A stretch of DNA of 64,000 nt from Anaerovibrio slackiae (GTDB lineage: Bacteria > Bacillota > Negativicutes > Selenomonadales > Selenomonadaceae). This document shows, piece by piece, positions 7,756 through 16,933 of the stretch. How positions within the stretch are numbered: the first letter of the stretch is position 1; the number at the start of each line of letters is the position of its first letter. Location: NCBI RefSeq assembly GCF_009695585.1, contig NZ_VUNR01000003.1, forward strand, positions 123,138-187,137. Direction: 5' to 3'. A model generated the notes under the pieces. That model did not search any database. It worked only from the letters and a program-made list of their open reading frames with translations, and was not told the origin of the DNA. A program made the translations under genes and the position numbers.

Positions 7756-9585
7756 TTGGCTGGTAAGGATTTTTGGCAGCAAAAGGAATTGCTGGACTTA
7801 TATATGGAAGGTAATCAGCTGGTAAAGGCTGATGCTTTGTGCCAGGAGCTTTTGGCGGCCTGCCGGCTTGCGGCTGGTGGCAAGGGACAGGAAGCTGTTT
7901 TGCCTGATGGCTGGCAGGAGATACAGTTGGAGCTGGTACAGATAAATGCTGCAATCGTGATAGAAACCGGTGATATGCTGCGTGCTGATGAGGCACTGGC
8001 AAGGTTGTCAGCGGCAGGGGAACAGCCTTATAGCATCTTTTTGCAGGCGCGGATATATTGGATGCAGGGTCGTTGCTTTGAGATGCTGTCTTTGCTGGAG
8101 GAGTATTTTCAGGTTGATTCCGGCAGGGGAGAGGTGTTTTTTGCTCAGGATAGCAGCTATTGGCAGGTTAATGCAGATATCAAGGAACGCATTTTAAATC
8201 TGCTGGCACATGGCTACAAATTTTATGGACTTTCCCAACTGGCGTGCAGCTGTTATTTGCAAAGCAGCCGGGTGGTGGAGGATTTTCCTGTCAGGCTGCT
8301 GGAGTACAGCAATTATCTGTTTAATGCCCATTATCTGTTTATGCCGCCTAGGGAATATCTGCAGGCTCATCTGGGATATGGCAGGTTGTTTGACAGATAT
8401 GGAAATGTGAGACAGCTCCGGCACAACAAGCGGCTGCATCAGCAGCACAGAAAAATCCGGCTGGGATATTTGTCACCGGATTTTCGCCAGCATGTGGTTT
8501 TGCTATTTATCTGGGCGATGTTTACCTGCTACGACAGGGATGCGTTTGAGGTTTATTGCTTTAGCAATTCTCCTGCGGAGGATAAATATACGGAATATAT
8601 CAAGGCACATACTGACTTTTGGTGCAATCTTTCAGGGCTGGATGCCATGCAGGCAGCTAAAGTGATTTATAACAAGGAAATAGATATTTTGGTGGAGCTG
8701 GCAGGTCATTCCCAGAATAACGGCCTGCCTATTCTGGCGTACAAGCCGGCTCCTGTGCAGATGTGCGGTATTGGTTATTTTGCTACTACAGGACTGTCGT
8801 CAGTGGATTATTTTTTGTCAGACAGGTATCTGATAACAGATAGTTGTGACAGTATGAGTGGTGAAAGCTGCGTAGGTTCGGAGGAAGCCAGAATAGCTGA
8901 GAGTGATTGTTTTGTGGAGAAGCTGCTGGTGCTGCCTCATTCGCACTTCTGTTATGTGCCTTTGGCGGAGATGCCTGATCTCCAGGGAGCTCCTTGCAGG
9001 AAAAATGGCTATATTACCTTTGGCAGCTTTAACAATTTCACCAAAGTCAATGATACGGTGCTTTGCGTGTGGGCAGATATTTTGCACAGGCTGCCGGAGA
9101 GCAGGTTGTTGCTGAAGTGCAGTCTGCTGGGGGACCGCGAGGGCAGGGAGCTGGTGCGTCAGAAGCTGCTGTCCCTGGGAATTAGTGAGGAGCGTTTTGA
9201 GCTGCGTGGTTTTTCGCAGCCGTATTTGACGGAGTATTATGACATAGATATAGCCTTGGATACTTTTCCTTATCCGGGCGGGGGAACTACCTGCGATGCG
9301 CTTTATATGGGGGTTCCTGTCATTACCTTGGGGGATGGCAGCCACGGTGGAAATTTTGGTATCAGCCTGCTGAAAAATATCGGGCTGGATGCGTGCTGTG
9401 CTGCCAGTGTTGAGGAATATATCGAAAAAGCTGCTCTGCTGGCAGGTGATATGGAACTTTTGGAGGCATTGCATCTAGGGATACGCAATATGCTTATGGC
9501 TTCACCTGTGATGGACAAGGCTGGTTATATGCAGGAGCTGCAGCAGGGGTATCGGCTTATCTGGCAGCGGTATCTGGCGAAGTAA
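7756..9585 (+). CDS. GT41 O-linked glycosyltransferase (OGT/SPINDLY-like)
   Basis: About 610 residues. The N-terminal ~230 are helical and TPR-like. The C-terminal part is the SPINDLY/O-GlcNAc transferase catalytic region: RLGYLSPDFRQHVV, ILVELAGHSQNNGLP, YITFGSFNNFTKV and DTFPYPGGGTTCDALYMGVPVITL. These enzymes put a single sugar (GlcNAc or fucose in known cases) on Ser/Thr of intracellular proteins and recur beside flagellin genes. I chose TTG 7756 as start, nine bases after GGGAGGTG; a TTG at 7738 lies upstream of that ribosome site. The sugar donor is unknown. Confidence 0.82.
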   Translation: MAGKDFWQQKELLDLYMEGNQLVKADALCQELLAACRLAAGGKGQEAVLPDGWQEIQLELVQINAAIVIETGDMLRADEALARLSAAGEQPYSIFLQARIYWMQGRCFEMLSLLEEYFQVDSGRGEVFFAQDSSYWQVNADIKERILNLLAHGYKFYGLSQLACSCYLQSSRVVEDFPVRLLEYSNYLFNAHYLFMPPREYLQAHLGYGRLFDRYGNVRQLRHNKRLHQQHRKIRLGYLSPDFRQHVVLLFIWAMFTCYDRDAFEVYCFSNSPAEDKYTEYIKAHTDFWCNLSGLDAMQAAKVIYNKEIDILVELAGHSQNNGLPILAYKPAPVQMCGIGYFATTGLSSVDYFLSDRYLITDSCDSMSGESCVGSEEARIAESDCFVEKLLVLPHSHFCYVPLAEMPDLQGAPCRKNGYITFGSFNNFTKVNDTVLCVWADILHRLPESRLLLKCSLLGDREGRELVRQKLLSLGISEERFELRGFSQPYLTEYYDIDIALDTFPYPGGGTTCDALYMGVPVITLGDGSHGGNFGISLLKNIGLDACCAASVEEYIEKAALLAGDMELLEALHLGIRNMLMASPVMDKAGYMQELQQGYRLIWQRYLAK

Positions 9586-9655
9586 TAATAGTGGCATGCT
9601 GGTATGTGGTAATAGGAGAATATGAGGCTGCCGGGTAGTTCGTTGAGGATTTTGA

Positions 9656-11263
9656 ATGGCTAAAAATGAGAGAGTATTGTACGAAAATATATATGAGCAG
9701 GCCCTGGACAGGTTTCAGCAGCGGGATTATCAGGGGACTATGGATTTATTGGCGGATGTGGGGCAATGGCCGCTGGTTTGGCTGAGGCCTTTTTTACTTA
9801 GGGCGTATGCACTCCGTGGGCTGGGATGCTATGTGCAGGAGATGATGGCTTTGCAGGATTTGCTGCAGGTGTCAGAGCGTATAGAGGTGCGTAGTGCAAG
9901 CGATACAGCCATGATAGCTGAAGCTTGGAGCCTGCTGGGAGAAGCACTGGTCAATCTGGGGGATTGCAGGCTGGCGGTGGAGGCTTTTTTGCAGTCTGCA
10001 AGCCTTGAAGTGGATATTCCAAAAAGGCGGGAGGAATACAGCAATGCCATTTTTGCGGCTAATTATTGCAGTGATTTTCCCACGGAAAAATGGCTGGAGC
10101 TGTATGATGGATATAGAACATTGCTTTCGGATATAGAGATTTTTGAGTTACCAGGGCATGGAAAAAATATTTATCATCATGACAGGCTTCGCATCGGGTA
10201 TTTGTCAGCGGATATACGCTGTCATCCTGTGGCGTATTTTTTGCGGCCGCTGCTGGAATGCCATGACAGTTCCAGGTTTCAGGTCTTTTTGTATAGGGCA
10301 AATGCTGAGGAGGATAGCGTGACCAGACAGCTGCAGGGGTGGGCGGATGCCACAAGACTTATTGCAGGTTTAGCGGATGAGGAAGTGGCTTTGCAGATTG
10401 CCCGGGATGAAATTGATGTGCTGGTGGATTTGTCAGGCCATACCAAGGGCAATCGTTTGCCGGTATTGGCTTATCGTCCGGCTCCTGTGCTTTTGTCAGG
10501 GCTTGGTTATTTTAACAGTACAGGCATGCCGCTGGATGGTTTTTTGTCAGATGTGTATTGCAGTCCGTCTGCGGTGCATCCGGCTTTTAGCGAGAAGCTG
10601 CTTCGCTTGCCGCAAACTCATTTTTGCTATGTTTTTTTTGAAGATTTTCCAGCTGTTGCTGAGCAGATGGCGTGGGAGCGCAATGGTTATATTACTTTTG
10701 GCTGCTTTAATAATTTTAGCAAGGTAACGGATGAAATGCTGCTGGTGTGGAAGAATGTATTGAAGCGATGTGCTGGCAGCCATCTGGTGCTGAAGCACAA
10801 GCTTTTTGATTCTGAAGAAGGCAGGCACTGGACAAATGACAGGCTATGCCATCTGGGGTTGCCTGTGGAACGAATAGAGCTGCGGGGATTTTCAGCGGAT
10901 TATTTGCAGGAGTACGGTGATATTGATATAGCGATGGACACATTTCCTTATACCGGCGGACTGACTACTGTTGAGGCACTTTTGATGGGGGTGCCCGTTG
11001 TGAGCTTGTATGGAAAGCGGCATGGGACACGGTTTGGCCTCAGTTTTCTCAGCAATCTTGGATTGACTGAGCTGGCAACGGACAATAAGGATGATTATGC
11101 AGGCCTGGCAGCCGGGCTGGCACAGGACAAAAAGCTTTTGCGTTGCCTGCATCGGGAACTGCGTGGCATGGTGCAGGAATCACCATTGATGGATGGCATC
11201 GGGTATTGCAGGAACGTAGAGAATCTGTATGGAGAATTGGCAATGATGCATGGTTGTCTGTGA
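9656..11263 (+). CDS. GT41 O-linked glycosyltransferase (OGT/SPINDLY-like), second copy
   Basis: 535 residues, a divergent paralogue of the preceding gene. The N-terminal ~160 residues form TPR-like helices (LDRFQQRDYQGTMDLLADV). The catalytic half repeats the landmarks RIGYLSADIRCHPVAYFL, VLVDLSGHTKGNRLPVLAYR, YITFGCFNNFSKV and DTFPYTGGLTTVEALLMGVP. It ends about 110 bases before a flagellin, so that flagellin is the likely substrate; the flagellin has its own promoter. ATG 9656 follows GAGGA by six bases. Confidence 0.82.
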   Translation: MAKNERVLYENIYEQALDRFQQRDYQGTMDLLADVGQWPLVWLRPFLLRAYALRGLGCYVQEMMALQDLLQVSERIEVRSASDTAMIAEAWSLLGEALVNLGDCRLAVEAFLQSASLEVDIPKRREEYSNAIFAANYCSDFPTEKWLELYDGYRTLLSDIEIFELPGHGKNIYHHDRLRIGYLSADIRCHPVAYFLRPLLECHDSSRFQVFLYRANAEEDSVTRQLQGWADATRLIAGLADEEVALQIARDEIDVLVDLSGHTKGNRLPVLAYRPAPVLLSGLGYFNSTGMPLDGFLSDVYCSPSAVHPAFSEKLLRLPQTHFCYVFFEDFPAVAEQMAWERNGYITFGCFNNFSKVTDEMLLVWKNVLKRCAGSHLVLKHKLFDSEEGRHWTNDRLCHLGLPVERIELRGFSADYLQEYGDIDIAMDTFPYTGGLTTVEALLMGVPVVSLYGKRHGTRFGLSFLSNLGLTELATDNKDDYAGLAAGLAQDKKLLRCLHRELRGMVQESPLMDGIGYCRNVENLYGELAMMHGCL

Positions 11264-11305
11264 GGGCGGAAATTTATCCTGTTAAATTTTATTTGTTGCA
11301 ACTAT

Positions 11306-11332
11306 TAATAATTTCCAATGTTCTTCCGATAC
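11306..11332 (+). promoter_or_regulatory. Sigma-28 (FliA/SigD) type flagellar promoter
   Basis: TAAT at 11306-11309, a 15-base spacer, then TCCGATAC at 11325-11332. This matches the flagellar sigma-28 consensus TAAA-N15-GCCGATAA at 3 of 4 and 6 of 8 positions with the correct spacing, 43 bases before the flagellin ATG. It implies late-class flagellar control by FliA. No equally good match precedes the second flagellin. Confidence 0.6.
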
Positions 11333-11374
11333 TAAAAATGTATGGTGACAACCTTATGGTATGGAGTGAATGCA

Positions 11375-13330
11375 ATGGTAATTTTTAATAATATGGCGGC
11401 TATGTCTGCCTTGAACGAAACTAATCGCAATACCAGCAAGCTTGGCAAGACTATCAAGCAGGCAACTTCCGGTATGCGGTTGAATTCGGCCGGGGATGAT
11501 GCTTCCGGTTATAGCATATCTGAAAGGATGCGTGTAAAGATTCGTGCTTTGGGGCAGTGCAAGGAGAATTCGGCCAAGGGACAGGATTTGATTGATACTG
11601 CTTCGGCAGCTGTTGACCAGCAGGTAAATATTATGAAACAGGTCAAGACTATTGCCCTGCGTGCTACGGATAGTACTTATACGGATGCGGACAGGGGCAA
11701 TTTGCAGAAGGAATTGTCCCAGCTGCTTGACCAGTCAGAGGATATAGCGAATACACAGTTTAATGGTATCTCACTGCTTAATCAGAAGATGGTTTCTGAA
11801 ACTATTAAGTGGTTTGATGCAGATGCTCCTTATAAGGTCAATCGGAATAATATACCTGTGCTGAAGCAGGCGGCAACAGGTGACTATAACGTGCCTCAGG
11901 GAGAGTATGTGGAAATTACTCATTCCAGTGTGTTGTATGAACCGGGTACTACGCCAGGAAGTCAATTGACGGTAATTCCAGCAGCTGGGAATCTGGTGTA
12001 TGATGCAGGGGGCAATGTTCATACTGTGTATGCGGATTCAACTGGTCATTATCGCTTTGATAATGATAGTGGTGCCCTGATAGAAGTACATGGTGTGGCA
12101 AATCCCCCTGGAAGTACTAATCCTAGTGACGTAGGTACTACAACCAATGTTTATGATGGTATTTTGCCACAGATTCATAATCCTGACACTACGCTGAGTG
12201 TTGGTGATTTTGTTTCTGATACGCCTTATTATCCGGGCAAGTCATATCGGGTAGAGATAAATCCTTTTACTGGCAAGCTGTCTTATTTCAATACGGATAC
12301 ATTTAATGATTATAGCTATATAACGGAAGTGGATTTAAGTGATCTCCGTAGTGCGATTGCCAATGTACCTGAGGACTTGGATGGCCTCGGTTTTTCTTTT
12401 GACTGCGGTGGTTGTGACCAATTTGTGACGGTTATGTTTGATGCATCAACAAGTGCATCTAATCTTTATGAAGGAGAAAGTGGAACTCCTCACCCTTTGT
12501 GCTATGTAATAGGCGTGAAAGATGTGACTGATGTTCCAACATTGGAAGCATCTTTGGGAGAAGCTATTTTTAATGGTGTTAATGCTGTTACCCAGGGAGC
12601 CAAAGGAAATTCTTTGCCATCATCTACCGATACGTCTACAACTTTGGCAGACAGGCATACTATTAAGCTTAATTATTATGCGGATACAGGTAAGTTATCT
12701 ATCACTAAGAAGGATAGCAATCTGGCTCTTATAATGAAAAACGGCCTGATGGGCGAAATGAAGGAGGATGTGGGCTACAAGCCGGAACAGAACTTGTACT
12801 TGCACACAGATGACAAGAGCAGCCGTAATGTGAAGGTTTCCCTGCCAAATACAACACTTTCCATGTTGTTCCCGGCAGCCAGCTCCTGCTGGGATATTGA
12901 TCCCAAGGAGGTTGATTATCCGGAGGAGTGGCCTAAGGGATATGATACGCTCAGCGATGCTGAAAAGAAGGCAAAGTGGAAAGAGGAAGTATGGCAGTAT
13001 CCGAATCGCAAGGTGAAGCTGGATGTTGACCAATGTGTCAGTAGCAGGGAGAGAGCCAATGATTTTCTGGCCGATGTTGACCAGGCAATAAAATATTTGC
13101 TGAATGCCAACACTACGCTGGGGGCGGAGTCCAGCAGGCTGGATTACACTCAGGATAATATTGTGGTCATGCAGGAAAATACAACTGCGGCTGAGTCTGT
13201 TCAGCGGGATGCGGATATAGCCAAGGTTGCTATGGAGCAGGCAAAGTACAATCTGCTGCAGCAGGCATCCCAGTCCATGCTGGCGCAGGCAAATCAGTCT
13301 CCTAATGGGGTATTGAGCCTTTTGCAATAA
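11375..13330 (+). CDS. fliC: Flagellin, large
   Basis: Filament subunit of about 651 residues. The N-terminal D0/D1 region (NMAAMSALNETNRN, SGMRLNSAGDDASGYSISERM) and C-terminal D1/D0 region (AAESVQRDADIAKVAMEQAK, QASQSMLAQANQ) are conserved. About 400 non-conserved residues between them would form surface-exposed D2/D3 domains, the usual sites of O-glycosylation. I start at ATG 11375 after a GGAGTGAA ribosome site, because the open frame upstream adds 11 residues foreign to flagellins. It is exported unfolded by the flagellar type III system and has no signal peptide. A sigma-28 promoter precedes it and a terminator follows. Confidence 0.95.
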   Translation: MVIFNNMAAMSALNETNRNTSKLGKTIKQATSGMRLNSAGDDASGYSISERMRVKIRALGQCKENSAKGQDLIDTASAAVDQQVNIMKQVKTIALRATDSTYTDADRGNLQKELSQLLDQSEDIANTQFNGISLLNQKMVSETIKWFDADAPYKVNRNNIPVLKQAATGDYNVPQGEYVEITHSSVLYEPGTTPGSQLTVIPAAGNLVYDAGGNVHTVYADSTGHYRFDNDSGALIEVHGVANPPGSTNPSDVGTTTNVYDGILPQIHNPDTTLSVGDFVSDTPYYPGKSYRVEINPFTGKLSYFNTDTFNDYSYITEVDLSDLRSAIANVPEDLDGLGFSFDCGGCDQFVTVMFDASTSASNLYEGESGTPHPLCYVIGVKDVTDVPTLEASLGEAIFNGVNAVTQGAKGNSLPSSTDTSTTLADRHTIKLNYYADTGKLSITKKDSNLALIMKNGLMGEMKEDVGYKPEQNLYLHTDDKSSRNVKVSLPNTTLSMLFPAASSCWDIDPKEVDYPEEWPKGYDTLSDAEKKAKWKEEVWQYPNRKVKLDVDQCVSSRERANDFLADVDQAIKYLLNANTTLGAESSRLDYTQDNIVVMQENTTAAESVQRDADIAKVAMEQAKYNLLQQASQSMLAQANQSPNGVLSLLQ

Positions 13331-13359
13331 TTTGAAATATTATATTGCAGTGATTTTTG

Positions 13360-13391
13360 GCTGCGGTCTATGGGATGGCCGCAGCTTTTTT
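13360..13391 (+). terminator. Rho-independent terminator of flagellin 1
   Basis: A perfect 7-bp stem GCTGCGG/CCGCAGC (13360-13366 with 13379-13385) and a 12-base loop are followed by six T residues. It lies 30 bases after the flagellin stop and before the next gene's ribosome site. Confidence 0.8.
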
Positions 13392-13414
13392 ACTAGATGA
13401 GGGGAGAGGTAAAT

Positions 13415-15496
13415 ATGGCAGGTGTTTTTGCTTTTGCTGCCGGTGAAGGCTGGGATAATCAGCAGATAACGAAGAATTGTGGTATGTTGCTCTATATTTT
13501 TCACAAATTGTACGGTGATAGGGCTGTCATGGTCGGAGGACGGGAAAATGTGGAATATCCTGCCCTGGCTGAAGTGCCGGGGGTGGAAATGGTCTGTCTG
13601 TCGGAGCCGAAGCTGGAAAACAGTATAGCTTATATCAGGCAGCATAGTGCTGATATAGATTTGCTTATATTGCATGGCACGTTTCCCTTCTTTTATCCAT
13701 TGGTTGATATTTATAAGCAGCTCCGGCCTGATGGGAAGGTTTATCTGGAAACGGATGCCAATAACCATTGGGTGGACAGGATTCCACTGACAGATGAATT
13801 GTGTTATTTTCTCTCCCAGTGTGATGTGGTGGGGGCAAGCTGCCGCAAGATACACAGGTGGCTGGGAGCCAAGTGGCCTCACCGCATAGATTATATTCCC
13901 AATGGTTTTTATGACTTTCTGGGGGTATATAGGGAGCCTGATTTTACGCAAAAGGAAGACCTTATTATTACAGTGGGCAGGCTGGGAACACGGCAGAAGC
14001 GCAGTGAGGACTTGCTGGAAGCCTTTGCACTGGTGGCAGAGAAATATCCAAGCTGGCAGCTGGCATTGATAGGCGGTCAAACTGAGGAATTTGGAGTGTG
14101 GATAGAGGCGTTTCTGGCTGAGCATCCCTTCTTGCAGGGCAGGGTAATACTCCCCGGCATGGTAAAAGATAAGGCTGTGTTGTATGATTGGTATCGCAGG
14201 GCAAAAATTTTCGCCCTGACATCAGAATGGGAAGGGGGAACGCCTAATGTTATAGCAGAGGCTCTGTATGCTGGCGATTATATTGTGACATCCGATATTG
14301 ATGGGGCGGATGATGCAACGGATTATGGAAATTGCGGTATGATATATCCCTGCAAGGATATATCGGCATTGGCTGATTGTTTTAGAATCTTGTTTTCTTC
14401 ACCTGATATGTTGGAGAAAGGCTGTCTTAATGCCCTTGAGTATGGCAGGCGGAACTTTGACTATGAAAAGCTGGCACGCAGGCTAAGGCATTTGCTGTAT
14501 GGTTATGATAGGCTGACATTGCAGCTGGAGTGTGATGCCAAGACTGTTTTCCTTAGTGAGGGGGGACGAAGAAAGGCTACATTGCTGGATGTTTCGGATA
14601 ACTGCCTTAATCATTCAACGTGCAGTATTTTGCAGGATTTTGATAATGATGATTATGGAACCATTGCAGAACCTGATTCATTCATTAAGTCTATTGCTCC
14701 ATTGGCGAACAAGATTTTTGGCGGGGATTATGAGTTGCATACGGTTATCTTGTTGCTGATGGTGTTGCAAAAGCTCCTGTATGTTCCTGCTGCAAGAGAT
14801 ATTTTGTATGTAGGCGGACAGAACGGGGATGAATTCTGTGAAGCAGCTACGGAGCTTTTTGGCTATTTGCCATCCGTGACAGGCAGAACTATGGAAAAGC
14901 CTTCAGAACGCCCTGCAAAGAAGATGATTGTCAGCGAGCATGATGTATTTGCATCTCCTTTGCCTCATTTTATTGGTGAACTGCTGGTATTGGATATGCA
15001 AGAACTTTTAAAGAGGCACAGCTCTGGTACGGGCAGCATGGATAATGATATTGATATGGATGGTGTGCTGGCGAATATTTTCCCAGCAATATGCATGGAT
15101 AGCCCATGTATTGTTATGTGCAATCAAGATTATGCAAAGATGGTGGCATCATATATGAGAGATGTACAGATTATGGATTTGTACAGTGGTTGTGTTGCTG
15201 TTACCGGTTTTGCCAAGGGAATGCTGCAACAGGCAGATGATGATTTTGCGGTGCCACCCCGTGAGCGGCAGAGACAACTGGTGCGCCAGAAGGTGGATGA
15301 GGTGGCAGGCTTGTTTGAGGGCTGGCTGCAGCAGGAGCGTGAAGACAGGGCGCGGGATTTTGTCCACGTTATGCAGGCAGTAAAGGATTTAAATGAGTTT
15401 TTACAAGAGAATCGTGCGGCTATATTGGCACCGGGGCTGTTTTTTGAAGCAGCTTCCTTGCTGGAAAATCTCATTAATATGAAGCTGGAAACCTAA
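13415..15496 (+). CDS. GT4-family glycosyltransferase with a large C-terminal extension
   Basis: About 693 residues. Residues ~60-370 are a GT-B glycosyltransferase of the GT4 type: ITVGRLGTRQKRSEDLLEAF, then SEWEGGTPNVIAEALYAGDYIVTSDIDGA, which holds the donor-binding E-x7-E element. The last ~310 residues match nothing I recognise; they include an acidic SMDNDIDMDGVL segment and a helical C-terminus. ATG 13415 follows GGGGAGAGG; the ATG at 13397 would place that ribosome site inside the gene. Flanked by flagellins, it presumably elongates a flagellin glycan. Confidence 0.78.
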   Translation: MAGVFAFAAGEGWDNQQITKNCGMLLYIFHKLYGDRAVMVGGRENVEYPALAEVPGVEMVCLSEPKLENSIAYIRQHSADIDLLILHGTFPFFYPLVDIYKQLRPDGKVYLETDANNHWVDRIPLTDELCYFLSQCDVVGASCRKIHRWLGAKWPHRIDYIPNGFYDFLGVYREPDFTQKEDLIITVGRLGTRQKRSEDLLEAFALVAEKYPSWQLALIGGQTEEFGVWIEAFLAEHPFLQGRVILPGMVKDKAVLYDWYRRAKIFALTSEWEGGTPNVIAEALYAGDYIVTSDIDGADDATDYGNCGMIYPCKDISALADCFRILFSSPDMLEKGCLNALEYGRRNFDYEKLARRLRHLLYGYDRLTLQLECDAKTVFLSEGGRRKATLLDVSDNCLNHSTCSILQDFDNDDYGTIAEPDSFIKSIAPLANKIFGGDYELHTVILLLMVLQKLLYVPAARDILYVGGQNGDEFCEAATELFGYLPSVTGRTMEKPSERPAKKMIVSEHDVFASPLPHFIGELLVLDMQELLKRHSSGTGSMDNDIDMDGVLANIFPAICMDSPCIVMCNQDYAKMVASYMRDVQIMDLYSGCVAVTGFAKGMLQQADDDFAVPPRERQRQLVRQKVDEVAGLFEGWLQQEREDRARDFVHVMQAVKDLNEFLQENRAAILAPGLFFEAASLLENLINMKLET

Positions 15497-15508
15497 AAAT
15501 CTGTAAAA

Positions 15509-15535
15509 CCTAATGGGGGATTGAGCCTGTTGTAA
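15509..15535 (+). pseudogene. Remnant of a flagellin 3' end
   Basis: Thirteen bases after the glycosyltransferase stop, nine codons read PNGGLSLL-stop. The intact flagellin at 11375-13330 ends PNGVLSLLQ-stop, and the DNA matches that end at most positions. Nothing upstream of this stub is flagellin-like, so it looks like the scar of a third flagellin gene removed, or of a gene inserted, by recombination. Confidence 0.65.
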
Positions 15536-15583
15536 TACCTATTGCTTACGTTTAAAGTTTTATTTTAGTTTAGGAGAAGTGTT

Positions 15584-16867
15584 TTGGCAAATGTGACTAA
15601 TATGGCTAAATTGATTATTTTTTCAGAGCTTTACAAGGAGGCTCAGCGGGAGTGTGATGCCCTGAAGATGGCAGATTGCCTGCTGCAGTCCGTTGATGAT
15701 TTGTGCGCCTGTAAGGATGATAAATATAAGTTTATGCTGGCGGGGCATCATGTTCTTCTTTATGCTGCGGTTTACTATTTGCGTGTGGGCAATTCCGGCA
15801 AAAGTATCGAGTGTCTTAATGTATATGGCAGGTTTGTGGAAACTTTTGCCTGTGGCTTTAGCTATGAGTATTTTGCCTTGGGAGCAAGGCTTTGTCATAA
15901 TATGGAGGATTATGATCAGGCGATTGCGTTTCTAAGTCGGTTTTGTGAGAGTATTTGTGTCGATGATGAAGCTGCTTTGTTTTTCGGCAGCCTGCTCTGT
16001 CATCAGGGGCAGTATGAGCAGGGGCGGGAAAAATTCCTGGAGATATTGGCAAAGCACCCAAGCCATCCGGAAGCTGCCATAAACTTGGCATTGGTGGATG
16101 CCTTTTTGGCTTCAAGGACTAAAGCTGGCTTGGCAATAGATTATTTGCAGCATCTTTATTATGGATTGCGCAAGGCTGATGTGAAGGTACCGACTGGTGA
16201 TAGCTGGCGTGATGTACCTATTATAATTAACTCACGGGATCGTCTGGGCTGTCTGAAGCAGCTTTTGGCGTGGCTTTTGGATGCTGGCTATAGACGGATT
16301 TATATTCTGGATAATGGTTCCAGCTATAAGCCTTTGCTGGAATACTATGCTTGGATAGAGCAGGATGCGCGGGTTGATGTGGTGCGGTTAGCCAATATGG
16401 GGCATATTGCCCTGTGGGAGGCAGATATACTTTATAGATTTGGTATAGATAATATGTTCGTATATACTGACTCGGATGTTGTGCCGGTAGAAGCTTGTCC
16501 GCATGATGTGGTGAGGCAATTGGCGGAGCTGCTATTCAGGTATCCGGATATTGATAAGGCAGGCTTGGGGATTGTTACTGATGATATTACGCTGGATCGT
16601 GAAAATGTGCGTGATAGTGAAGCAAAGTTTTATCAAATTCCACTGGAAAAGGATGTATGGTTTGCTCATGTAGATACTACATTTGCACTTCATAGGCCAA
16701 GATGTTCCTATAGAATGATGAAGTCTATTCGCACTACCGGCAATCTGATGATAAGGCATTTGCCTTGGTATCTGGATAAAAATAATTTGCCGGAGGATGA
16801 GCAGTATTATGTGGAGCATGCAAATTATTCGTCAACCACAGCCGGCTATTTGCGTGCGCATAAATAA
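15584..16867 (+). CDS. TPR-containing GT-A (GT2-like) glycosyltransferase
   Basis: About 427 residues. Residues 1-200 contain TPR-like helix pairs (LGARLCHNMEDYDQAIAFL, QYEQGREKFLEILAKHPSHP). Residues ~205-400 are a nucleotide-sugar transferase of GT-A fold: VPIIINSRDRLGCLKQLLAWL, YILDNGSSYKPLLEYY and a DXD metal motif in VYTDSDVVPVEACP. The start is TTG 15584 shortly after TAGGAGAAG; no ATG fits before codon 7. It sits 66 bases upstream of the second flagellin, pointing to flagellin glycan synthesis. Exact sugar and acceptor are unknown. Confidence 0.72.
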   Translation: MANVTNMAKLIIFSELYKEAQRECDALKMADCLLQSVDDLCACKDDKYKFMLAGHHVLLYAAVYYLRVGNSGKSIECLNVYGRFVETFACGFSYEYFALGARLCHNMEDYDQAIAFLSRFCESICVDDEAALFFGSLLCHQGQYEQGREKFLEILAKHPSHPEAAINLALVDAFLASRTKAGLAIDYLQHLYYGLRKADVKVPTGDSWRDVPIIINSRDRLGCLKQLLAWLLDAGYRRIYILDNGSSYKPLLEYYAWIEQDARVDVVRLANMGHIALWEADILYRFGIDNMFVYTDSDVVPVEACPHDVVRQLAELLFRYPDIDKAGLGIVTDDITLDRENVRDSEAKFYQIPLEKDVWFAHVDTTFALHRPRCSYRMMKSIRTTGNLMIRHLPWYLDKNNLPEDEQYYVEHANYSSTTAGYLRAHK

Positions 16868-16933
16868 TCTAGATGCTTTTAAGGATCTTTTTGTAAAGTT
16901 TTGTGTTGTAAACCCTGCAGGGGAGGGCTTGCG

